This document shows positions 57,716 through 64,000 of a DNA stretch of 64,000 bases, one piece after another. How positions within the stretch are numbered: position 1 is the stretch's first letter; each line of letters begins with the position of its first letter. Position numbers and translations under genes: made by a program. Source of the DNA: an uncultured Cohaesibacter sp. Lineage in GTDB: Bacteria > Pseudomonadota > Alphaproteobacteria > Rhizobiales > Cohaesibacteraceae. The stretch covers positions 558,001 through 622,000 of the forward strand of contig NZ_OY762934.1 in NCBI RefSeq assembly GCF_963667045.1. The letters are read 5' to 3'. The notes beneath the pieces are model-generated. The model searched no databases and was not told where the DNA came from. It was given only the letters and a program-made list of their open reading frames with translations.

Positions 57716-58418
57716 TCTGCTCCAAAGCGCCGTCGCTCGCACGCCGGACAGCGAACTGGTGGACATGATGCTGAACACGATGCCGGACTGGGCCGTGAAC
57801 CGGTGGTCCAATGACGAGCTGGCCCGGACGATCCGGTCCTCTTTCGCGGCGGCAACCCCTTCGCTCGAAGCGGTGAACGCTGCGCGGTCCCGGCTGCTGG
57901 CGAGAGACCCGGACAAGGAGAAACAAATGGCTGAAATCACGTTCCAGATCGACCCGGAGCGCGTCAAGTTCAACTGCACACCGGATGAGATGGCCGAGGT
58001 GCACCGGGCGAAAAACGCGGCAGAATTGCCAGCCGCTCTCCGAGATTTTGTGTGCCACGAAGCCATCAACCAAGTTTCGATAGCAATGGACCGCCTGATC
58101 AAGCGGGACATTAGCCCGAATGGGAAGTGCATCACGATCCGGCGTGGCGCACGCGGCGGCCTCTTTGCCTCCGTCCCCGTCCCGGACATTGGCGGGGGCC
58201 ACCGTCCGGTCGTGGAGACCACTGCGTCCCGATTGCCCCCAGAGCCCCCGGTCGTTGAGGTCCGCGTCCCGCCGTCCGAGGACGAGTTGAACGCCCGGCT
58301 CCAGGACGCTGTCTCGAAGGTCGAGGACTTCACGTCCTCCCTGTCCCCCACGTCAAACGGCCCTTTTGTGGCCAAGACCATCCTCCGTATTTTGAAAGGA
58401 GAAATAGCCCCATGTTGA
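57693..58418 (+). CDS. Hypothetical protein, 241 aa
   Basis: GGGAGG precedes the ATG at 57693. Residues 1-70 are helical (SELVDMMLNTMPDWAVNRWSND, SFAAATPSLEAVNAA), the middle has ITFQIDPERVKFNCTPDEMAEV, the region 140-190 is beta-like, and the C-terminus has a helix (ELNARLQDAVSKVEDF). No family recognised. Overlaps the next gene by seven bases. Confidence 0.6.
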   Translation: MPIPSKSDLLQSAVARTPDSELVDMMLNTMPDWAVNRWSNDELARTIRSSFAAATPSLEAVNAARSRLLARDPDKEKQMAEITFQIDPERVKFNCTPDEMAEVHRAKNAAELPAALRDFVCHEAINQVSIAMDRLIKRDISPNGKCITIRRGARGGLFASVPVPDIGGGHRPVVETTASRLPPEPPVVEVRVPPSEDELNARLQDAVSKVEDFTSSLSPTSNGPFVAKTILRILKGEIAPC

Positions 58419-58741
58419 GCGCAGAACAATCCAGCGCCGAAGCGGCCCGCAAACAAGCGGAAGATCAATTGCTCAAGATCGCCAAAAAGGAAATCGAGGA
58501 AGACGTCCCCAAATTGCTGAAGCGTGTGAGCACCCGGATTGCCGAAGCGGTGAGCCGGGGCGAAATGAGCGTCAGCGTTGCGACTGAGTACGCCCCCGCG
58601 CGCGTCCTGAAAGCGGTCGAGCGCGACCTCAAGAGCCGGGGGTTCCGGGTCAAACGCCACACCGGCGGGGGCTGGCAGCTCCTGTTGTCTCCCTACGGCT
58701 TTGCGGACTCCATTTATCCGTCCGTTGAGGTGCGCTGGTAA
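58412..58741 (+). CDS. Hypothetical helical protein, 109 aa
   Basis: AAAGGAG precedes the ATG. The first 50 residues are a highly charged helix (SSAEAARKQAEDQLLKIAKKE), then LKAVERDLKSRGFRVKRHTGGGWQLLLSP, a small beta end. No family recognised. Its stop overlaps the next start (TAATG). Confidence 0.6.
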   Translation: MLSAEQSSAEAARKQAEDQLLKIAKKEIEEDVPKLLKRVSTRIAEAVSRGEMSVSVATEYAPARVLKAVERDLKSRGFRVKRHTGGGWQLLLSPYGFADSIYPSVEVRW

Positions 58742-59034
58742 TGGACACCTTGACCACATATGAGGACTGCGCAGCCGCCGGGCTGACGCAGGCCGAGACG
58801 GCCCGAATGCTCGGCGTCACCCCGACAGCCGTGTTCCGCTACGCGGAGCGTCACAGTCTGGCCTTTATCCTCCACCGGACGCGCGGCGTCCCATACTCCG
58901 GGTACAAATCTTACGCCGAGGCCGCACGGGCCGAAGGCATTTCACGGCAGGCGGTCTGGGAACGGGCTAACCCGAAAGGCAGCACCGCCAAGCACAAAGC
59001 CGCCAAGCACACGAAAGGGAAGACCCATGATTAA
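58741..59034 (+). CDS. HTH DNA-binding protein, 97 aa
   Basis: Two HTH-like segments are visible: LTQAETARMLGVTPTAVFRYAER (about 15-37) and SYAEAARAEGISRQAVWERAN (about 58-78). A Lys/His/Ala-rich tail (STAKHKAAKHTKGK) follows, which could bind DNA non-specifically. It may regulate early or middle genes. It overlaps the last early gene by eight bases. Confidence 0.68.
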   Translation: MDTLTTYEDCAAAGLTQAETARMLGVTPTAVFRYAERHSLAFILHRTRGVPYSGYKSYAEAARAEGISRQAVWERANPKGSTAKHKAAKHTKGKTHD

Positions 59035-59677
59035 AATCAGGCAGCACAAGCCGCTCACTACGCAGGACGCAATCCGCGCCACCGGGGAGCAAGTTCTGAA
59101 CGACGGCAACGGCCTCCTGCTCGCCACGAGCACCGCCGGTCCAGTAATGGGTAAGGTCTGGATCAGCAGCGGGCTTAAGCGCAACGGCGACCTATCCTAT
59201 GCGTACATCGGTCGGTTCCCGGACATTGGCCTTAAAGCAGCCCGCCACGCTGCGCGGAACCACCGGACCGCGAACGGGCTCCGCGCCGTAAGCAACCCGG
59301 ACATGGACGCGGTAGACCTGAAAAGCGTTTTCGAGCTAGCGGGCTTCAATCAGGAAAGCACCCCGGCAACCGTTCTGGCAGAGGGGCAAGCAGCGGAACC
59401 GGAGGTAGGACCGGACCCGATCCCAGAGGCCCCCAACCTCTACAAGCAGACGTCGAGCATCGTTCATGGCGTTATGCCGGTAGCGGCTTTCCGCTCATCG
59501 GACGGGCATGTTCATACGACGCGGACGGGGGCGTATGAGTGGGAGGCAAAGCTGCTCCTTGAGGAGATCACCGGGGCACGTATCGTTCGGTCGCCGGGCG
59601 CGGTAGCCGAGGGGATGCGGGGCACGCTCGATACTCTCCGGGCTCTGCTCGCCGAGACGGAGCAAAAAGCAGCTTGA
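59027..59677 (+). CDS. Hypothetical protein, 216 aa, last gene of early operon
   Basis: AAGGGAAG precedes the ATG. It starts MIKIRQHKPLTTQDAIRATG and contains GNGLLLATSTAGPVMGKVWIS, GLKAARHAARNHRTANGLRAV and a C-terminal half with RTGAYEWEAKLLLEEITG. The first half recalls the short DUF4102-type domain found at the N-terminus of some integrases (GLxL, ARxxARxxR), here without a recombinase. A terminator follows 28 bp later. Function uncertain. Confidence 0.55.
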   Translation: MIKIRQHKPLTTQDAIRATGEQVLNDGNGLLLATSTAGPVMGKVWISSGLKRNGDLSYAYIGRFPDIGLKAARHAARNHRTANGLRAVSNPDMDAVDLKSVFELAGFNQESTPATVLAEGQAAEPEVGPDPIPEAPNLYKQTSSIVHGVMPVAAFRSSDGHVHTTRTGAYEWEAKLLLEEITGARIVRSPGAVAEGMRGTLDTLRALLAETEQKAA

Positions 59678-59704
59678 CATGTTTTTGTCATGAGTTTTTG
59701 TCAT

Positions 59705-59731
59705 GCGTCGGGAGAAATCCCGGCGCTTTTT
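59705..59731 (+). terminator. Rho-independent terminator ending the early operon
   Basis: GCGTCGGGA-GAAA-TCCCGGCGC (9-bp stem with one G-U, GNRA loop) followed by TTTTT. Two GTTTTTGTCATG words precede it. Confidence 0.85.
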
Positions 59732-59733
59732 CT

Positions 59734-59743
59734 TTGTGCTGCG
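59734..59743. promoter_or_regulatory. Candidate arm-type site near attR
   Basis: TTGTGCTGCG, the same 10-mer as at 13088, 13283 and (inverted) 13120 beside attL. Confidence 0.3.
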
Positions 59744-59796
59744 GCCTGTCTAATTGGCGGCGTTCACGCTGCGGAGCGGCGCAACTTTGATCAGGA

Positions 59797-59868
59797 CAGT
59801 CCCAACACTTTCATGAAACAAAAAAAACGACTCTCCCAGTTATTGGCGGTTTTCTTAGTGTTTGGACT
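59797..59868. repeat. 13-bp inverted repeat beside attR
   Basis: CAGTCCCAACACT (59797-59809) and AGTGTTTGGACTG (59856-59868) are complementary at 12 of 13 positions, 46 bp apart and 34 bp from the att core. Possible integrase or excisionase sites; no ORF fits in between. Confidence 0.4.
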
Positions 59869-59901
59869 GTAGGGGGATGTTACTCTATAACAGGACGAAA
59901 A

Positions 59902-59947
59902 GCCCTTAGCAGGGGCGCGCCTTCGACCACTCGGCCACCTCTCCGCG
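59902..59947. repeat. attR: attR: second copy of the 46-bp att core (tRNA 5' fragment)
   Basis: Identical to 12,962-13,007. It carries only the tRNA 5' half (acceptor 5' strand, D arm and anticodon loop) and cannot make a tRNA. Confidence 0.95.
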
Positions 59948-59951
59948 GACC

Positions 59952-59980
59952 TGTTTAAAGATCATGGGGGGGTTAATCAA
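59952..59980 (-). promoter_or_regulatory. Original host tRNA-Ser promoter, orphaned by integration
   Basis: Leftward TTGATT (59980-59975), 17 bases, TAAACA (59957-59952), then seven bases to the tRNA 5' fragment. It now reads the 5' half-tRNA into phage DNA. Confidence 0.45.
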
Positions 59981-60264
59981 TGGCTATTTTGTCATGAGAA
60001 TGACATTTCCACATATGCCTCGTGGTGATCTGTCGTTTGCTCCCGGTTTGCCTGAATTCCATCGAGTTTTGCCAATTTCCACGCGCCGTCAATCACTTGT
60101 AGGGCATCCTGCAGGCATTAACGAAACAATCGTTGATCAATTTCATGACAGCAAGCCCCGCCCATTAGGGCAAGTATGAAAGCCGTGCATGAATAGGCAG
60201 CATGATTGGCCGGCGCTTTTCACCTATCAGCATAGCCCTCAACACCCGGGTTTCACCAGACCGT
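59981..60264. other. Host intergenic stretch without supported gene
   Basis: About 280 bp. A TGTCAT-GAGA-ATGACA palindrome lies at 59991-60006. No ORF with a ribosome site or family match is seen; nothing else is supported. Confidence 0.45.
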
Positions 60265-60885
60265 TCAGGCTTGCAGAACGCTGTTCAAATAGTGCTCGAA
60301 CACGGGATAGCCTTCCCGCGTAAAAGCGAAGTCACCAAACGGCAGCAGGGCCAAGTTGATCATGCCGATAAGAATATAGAGGAAGCCCATGGCAGCCTGT
60401 TCTGGCTCTACACCGGGGCGTAACTGTCCTGCATCTTGCAGCCTGGTGTAGGCGCAAAGGAAAACCTGTTTGTACAGCCGGTATTTGTCATCGAGAAATT
60501 CGGCAAGTTCGCGGTCCTTCACCGAGATTTCCATATTGTGCATGATGATGAAGAATGCCCGTCCAACAACGTTATTGTCTTCAAACAGTTCAAGAAGATT
60601 GTTGATTTCACGTCTGAATCTAGTCGCTGGATCGTGGTCCGGCAGGGTTAGTAGAGCGTCCTTGATCGGGTCAAAGAAGGGCATGATATGCTCTTGCCAG
60701 ATCGCCTTGATCACTTCGGATTTGTCGGGGAAATAGCCATAGAAGGCACCCCGTGTCACCCCTGCCCGCTCTGCTATTTCGTTCAGCGTCGTCGCCGTAT
60801 AGCCCTGCTTTTGAAACAGTTCTGCGCTGGCTTCAAGCAAGGCCTGATAGGTTTTTTCTTTTTCAGCTTTGGTCTTCCGGGCCAC
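60265..60885 (-). CDS. TetR/AcrR-family transcriptional repressor
   Basis: A 206-residue protein with the canonical N-terminal HTH: YQALLEASAELFQKQGYTATT, LNEIAERAGVTRGAFYGYFPDKSEVI. The C-terminal region is helical, with the length and Phe/Met content of AcrR/TtgR-type drug sensors (RREINNLLELFEDNNVVGRAFFIIMHNME). It diverges from the RND pump genes and should repress them from the palindrome at 60978-60991 until a ligand binds. Confidence 0.92.
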   Translation of the reverse strand: MARKTKAEKEKTYQALLEASAELFQKQGYTATTLNEIAERAGVTRGAFYGYFPDKSEVIKAIWQEHIMPFFDPIKDALLTLPDHDPATRFRREINNLLELFEDNNVVGRAFFIIMHNMEISVKDRELAEFLDDKYRLYKQVFLCAYTRLQDAGQLRPGVEPEQAAMGFLYILIGMINLALLPFGDFAFTREGYPVFEHYLNSVLQA

Positions 60886-60971
60886 TATCTTTGTCCATGA
60901 AACGCATCTGTTAACCTCGATCCTCCCAAAGAGGTGAATAGCAGGTGTGAGATAACATTTCCACTTTGCAT

Positions 60972-60997
60972 TTATTCATACACGAATGTATAGATAA
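60972..60997. promoter_or_regulatory. AcrR-like operator between tetR and pump genes
   Basis: ATACA-CGAA-TGTAT (60978-60991) is a perfect inverted repeat inside TTATTC...AGATAA, resembling the CATACAT...TGTATG operator of AcrR/TtgR repressors. Confidence 0.65.
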
Positions 60998-61062
60998 TTC
61001 CTGAACGGCGTAAAATTTGCAATACGCCAAAAGTACGCGTTAACTCACTCCCGGTTTGGTCA

Positions 61063-62160
61063 ATGACAAAAAATCTCGTGCTACTCGGCCTGATGGCTAT
61101 CATGCTGTCCGGATGCAACAGCGATTTGTTTTCTTCTGCCGATGCCAATGAAACAGCAATTGAAGACGCGTCCGCTCGCCCGGCCAAGATTGCGACCGCG
61201 CATCAGGCTGCCCTCAGCCTCCCCAAGGCCTTTCCCGGTGTGACCAAGGCGTCACGAAAAGCCATTCTTTCCTTCCGGGTTGATGGACAGATCGAAGACT
61301 TTCCGGTGCATGCCGGTCAGATCCTTCCCAAAGGCTCACTGATTGCCCAACTGGATGATACGCCCTATCACAATGTTGTTGATGCAAGGCAGGCTGATTT
61401 TGACCTTGCCAAGATCAGCCTGGAGCGGGCTCAGAAGCTGTTTGAACAGGACCACGTGGCCAAATCGACGCTGGATGCCGCTCGTTCAACCTTCCAGTCA
61501 GCCGAGGCTGCTTTGAAGGCAGCCCGCGACAATGTCGATTACACCAGCCTCACGGCGCCCTTCGATGGCCTGGTTGCCAAGACCTATGTCGAGCGCTACC
61601 AGACCGTTTCGGCCGGGATGCAGATCGTGCAGTTTGAAGGAACAGAGAATGTCGACGTGGTGTTCAACGTGCCTGAAAAACTGTTCCTGCGGTTCAACCC
61701 GAAGAAGCTGGCCATCAAGCCAACGCTCAACATCGAGTTCGATGCCCTTCCCGGCAAGAGTTATCCGGCTCAATACAAGGAAATCGACACCGTTCCGGAC
61801 AGTGTGACCCGCTCTTATGCGGTGACGGTCACAATGCCCCGGCCAGCTGATCTAACGGTCTTTTCCGGCATGAGCGTGACGGCAAGCCTCAATCTGGCAG
61901 AGCTTTTGTCCAACAGCGACGATGGCGGCGTTTTGATTCCGCTTGAAGCCGTGTTTGAACAGGACGGCAAACGCTGGGTCTGGAAGCTTGACGAGAATAG
62001 CGAGGCTCACAAGACCGAGGTGAAGGTATACGGTATTCAGGATGGCAGCATCCGCATTTCGGAAGGTTTGAAGGACGGCGACAAGGTGATCGCAATCGGC
62101 GTCTCCTACGTTACCGAAGGACTGAAGGTTCGCCCCTTCAAGAAGGAAGGCGGGCTCTGA
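61063..62160 (+). CDS. RND efflux periplasmic adaptor (membrane fusion) lipoprotein
   Basis: The 365-residue protein has a signal with lipobox L-S-G-C (Cys18). It has the HlyD/AcrA layout: lipoyl half (RVDGQIEDFPVHAGQILPKGSLIAQLDD), an alpha hairpin (DLAKISLERAQKLFEQDHVAKSTLDAARSTF), second lipoyl half (TAPFDGLVAKTYVERYQTV) and beta-barrel (VDVVFNVPEKLFLRF), then a membrane-proximal domain. It bridges the inner-membrane pump to an outer-membrane channel, which is not encoded in the window. Confidence 0.92.
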   Translation: MTKNLVLLGLMAIMLSGCNSDLFSSADANETAIEDASARPAKIATAHQAALSLPKAFPGVTKASRKAILSFRVDGQIEDFPVHAGQILPKGSLIAQLDDTPYHNVVDARQADFDLAKISLERAQKLFEQDHVAKSTLDAARSTFQSAEAALKAARDNVDYTSLTAPFDGLVAKTYVERYQTVSAGMQIVQFEGTENVDVVFNVPEKLFLRFNPKKLAIKPTLNIEFDALPGKSYPAQYKEIDTVPDSVTRSYAVTVTMPRPADLTVFSGMSVTASLNLAELLSNSDDGGVLIPLEAVFEQDGKRWVWKLDENSEAHKTEVKVYGIQDGSIRISEGLKDGDKVIAIGVSYVTEGLKVRPFKKEGGL

Positions 62161-62260
62161 TCAAGCCCTGCCGATCGCAGCCGTTCGATTGTCCAACCTT
62201 TTCGTGCAAGTGCGTCCCGGTGCTTGATGCCCGTTGCGGGGATGCTTCAGGAAGACAGCA

Positions 62261-64000
62261 ATGAAACTTACCGACTACGCCATTGAGAACAAAGTCTTCA
62301 GCTGGATGATGACCTTCCTGCTCCTCGCTGGCGGCATCTATGCCTACATGAATCTGGGCCGACTGGAAGATCCCGAGTTCACGATCAAGGAGGCTGTCAT
62401 CGTTACGGCCTATCCGGGCGCCTCCCCGCTGGAAGTGGAAGAGGAAGTCACCCTGCCTGTTGAAACCGCGTTGCAACAGCTGCCGTATGTCAAGCATATC
62501 ACCTCCATTTCCTCTTCCGGCCTTAGCCAGGTAACGGTGGAGATGAAGGACAAATACCGTAGTGCGGAACTCAGGCAGATCTGGGATGAAATGCGTCGCA
62601 AGATCCACGACATGGAATCATCCCTGCCGTCCGGTTCCTATCCTCCGATCATCAACGACGACTTTGGTGATGTCTATGGCATCTACATGGCCATTACCGG
62701 CGACGGCTACAGCCATCAGGAACTGAGTGACTATGCCGACTTTTTAAGGCGTGAGCTGGTGCTCGTTGATGGCGTGGGCAAGGTGACCATTGAAGGCACC
62801 CTGCAAAAGCAGATCATTCTTGAAATCAGTCGTGCCAAGCTGGCCGCGCATAATATTTCCGTAGCTTCGCTGACAGCCTTGTTGCAGAACCAGAATATCG
62901 TGAGCGATGCTGGCAGCATCCGGGTTGGCAGCGAGTATATCCGGATCAGTTCCACCGGCGACTACAGCAACGTCGACCAGATCAGGGACATCCTGTTGGG
63001 ACAGGCTGGCGGCGATGTGGTCTACCTTTCCGATATTGCCGACGTCAAGATCGATTATGCAGACCCGCCCAGCCACGTCTATCGCTTCAATGGCAAACCG
63101 GCGCTGACGGTTGGCATTTCCTTCGCCGACGGTGTCAACGTCACCGAAGTCGGCGATCTGGTCAGCCAGCGCCTCCAGCAACTGGAAAGCGGTCGTCCGG
63201 TCGGTGTCGAGCTCAACACGATCTACAATCAGCCAGAACAGGTCACGGCGTCAATCGACGACTTCTTGATCAACCTTGGCGAGTCGATCATCATCGTCAT
63301 TGTGGTTTTGCTGGTTACCATGGGGCTGCGTTCGGGCATCCTGATGAGCGTCATCCTGCTGCTGACCATTTGCGGTACCCTGATGGTAATGAAGCTGATC
63401 GGCATGCCGCTTCACCGCGTTTCCCTCGGGTCGATGATTCTGGCGCTCGGCATGCTGGTTGACAATGCCATCGTGATCACCGACGGCATCCTGGTGGGAT
63501 TGAAGCAGGGCCTGTCCAAGGTCAAGGCCGCCCACCGCATCGTCACCCAGACGGTTTGGCCTCTGTTCGGCGCGACAGCCATTTCCATCGTCGCCTTTGC
63601 GCCGATTGGCCTGTCACCAGACAGCACCGGGGAATATGCCGGGGCCCTCTTCTGGGTTCTGATGATTTCCCTCACGATCTCGTGGATTCTCGCCATCACC
63701 CTGACGCCGTTCCTCGCATCCGTCATGTTCTCCGAATCTGAGGTGCAACAGGGCGAAGGTGACGAGGCAATCGACCCCTACAAGGGGTTTGTCTACCAGA
63801 TCTACAAAGCCCTGTTGCTGTTCTCGCTCCGCTGGCGGTGGATGACGATGATCATCATGGCCGGAGCCATGGCTGCCGCCATCTATGGCTTCGGCTTTGT
63901 GGGGCAGTCCTTCTTCCCGACATCCAAGCTGCCGATGCTGACCGTCGACTATTGGCTGCCGCAAGGATCTGACATTCGCGCCACCATGGACGATATGGAT
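62261..64000 (+). CDS. RND efflux transporter (AcrB/MexB-like), 3' end outside window
   Basis: The frame starts at ATG 62261 and stays open to the end of the window (580 residues, roughly the first 55% of a typical 1,030-residue pump). It has the first membrane helix (FSWMMTFLLLAGGIYAYM), porter-domain sequence (DPEFTIKEAVIVTAYPGASP), and after about residue 335 the membrane block with GMLVDNAIVITDGI (helix 4 with the proton-relay Asp) and later helices. The DxEFTI-type opening resembles the subgroup that pairs with lipoprotein adaptors such as the one upstream. Export substrate unknown. Confidence 0.93.
   Translation, partial: MKLTDYAIENKVFSWMMTFLLLAGGIYAYMNLGRLEDPEFTIKEAVIVTAYPGASPLEVEEEVTLPVETALQQLPYVKHITSISSSGLSQVTVEMKDKYRSAELRQIWDEMRRKIHDMESSLPSGSYPPIINDDFGDVYGIYMAITGDGYSHQELSDYADFLRRELVLVDGVGKVTIEGTLQKQIILEISRAKLAAHNISVASLTALLQNQNIVSDAGSIRVGSEYIRISSTGDYSNVDQIRDILLGQAGGDVVYLSDIADVKIDYADPPSHVYRFNGKPALTVGISFADGVNVTEVGDLVSQRLQQLESGRPVGVELNTIYNQPEQVTASIDDFLINLGESIIIVIVVLLVTMGLRSGILMSVILLLTICGTLMVMKLIGMPLHRVSLGSMILALGMLVDNAIVITDGILVGLKQGLSKVKAAHRIVTQTVWPLFGATAISIVAFAPIGLSPDSTGEYAGALFWVLMISLTISWILAITLTPFLASVMFSESEVQQGEGDEAIDPYKGFVYQIYKALLLFSLRWRWMTMIIMAGAMAAAIYGFGFVGQSFFPTSKLPMLTVDYWLPQGSDIRATMDDMD

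Larger units (their letters stand above)
12962..59947. mobile_element. Temperate podovirus-type prophage, about 47 kb
   Basis: The element is bounded by perfect 46-bp direct repeats and contains a full set of phage modules: integrase, repressor, Cro-like gene, replication genes, terminase, portal, scaffold, coat, tail, fibre, ejection proteins and lysis genes. Every gene examined has an uninterrupted frame, so the prophage looks intact and possibly inducible. Coat, portal, adaptor and gp10-like tail genes resemble P22-type podoviruses, whereas the gp13-like and large internal proteins recall T7-type ejection proteins. Confidence 0.95.

Noticed and set aside
59902-59947. Second tRNA-Ser gene
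   Set aside because: Only the 5' half is present; variable arm, T arm and 3' acceptor strand are missing. It is attR.

Overview
The window is a stretch of an alphaproteobacterial chromosome, probably Hyphomicrobiales (marine, Cohaesibacter-like by gene content; this taxonomic call is an inference), carrying a complete-looking temperate podovirus-type prophage of about 47 kb. Host DNA fills 1-12,961 and 59,948-64,000. The prophage lies between two perfect 46-bp direct repeats (12,962-13,007 and 59,902-59,947) that match the 5' half of a tRNA-Ser(GCT) gene.

Left host arm: the end of a flagellar hook-length control gene (fliK-like) and a small FlhB C-terminal-domain gene. Next comes a leftward operon for a sugar-type ABC importer (binding protein, two permeases, MalK/UgpC-type ATPase) in which an argininosuccinate-lyase-like enzyme and a PfkB kinase are embedded. 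A ROK regulator and a large PIG-L deacetylase diverge from it. Together these look like an uptake and catabolic locus for an unidentified, possibly N-acylated, glycoconjugate.

Prophage: the left two thirds (13.3-41.3 kb) is read leftward. In order of transcription it encodes a MoxR-type AAA+ ATPase, a VWA/metallopeptidase-like protein, a 38-aa membrane peptide, a probable small terminase, a lysis cassette (M15 endolysin with C-terminal membrane anchor, Rz/Rz1 spanins, a TM/coiled-coil protein), large terminase, P22-like portal, scaffold and coat, head-tail adaptor, collagen-like fibre, fibre chaperone, gp10-like tail protein, and T7-like internal or ejected proteins including a 1,883-aa zincin-bearing protein. 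The centre (41.5-47.3 kb) holds a zinc-finger-like protein, a primase-helicase, the integrase, an overlapping excisionase-like HTH protein, the XRE repressor and a divergent Cro-like gene. The right third (47.3-59.7 kb) is a rightward early operon: RuvC-like resolvase, SNF2 helicase, Cas4-like nuclease (DUF2800), ssDNA-binding-type protein (DUF2815), a dATP/dGTP pyrophosphohydrolase, family A DNA polymerase, an SPFH lipoprotein and several unknown small genes.

Most noteworthy signals: (1) a phage-borne AAA+/VWA-metallopeptidase pair with a low-complexity linker and a coupled membrane peptide; (2) two families of repeated operator-like sequences in front of phage transcription units; (3) two intergenic sequences able to fold into multibranched RNAs (42,269-42,354 and 56,855-56,946) and an attenuator-like leader at 41,453-41,517; (4) integration through the 5' half of a tRNA, which cuts the host tRNA from its own promoter and puts it behind phage DNA.

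Right host arm: a TetR/AcrR-type repressor diverging from an RND efflux pair (lipoprotein membrane-fusion protein, then an AcrB-like pump running off the window), with an AcrR-like palindrome between them.
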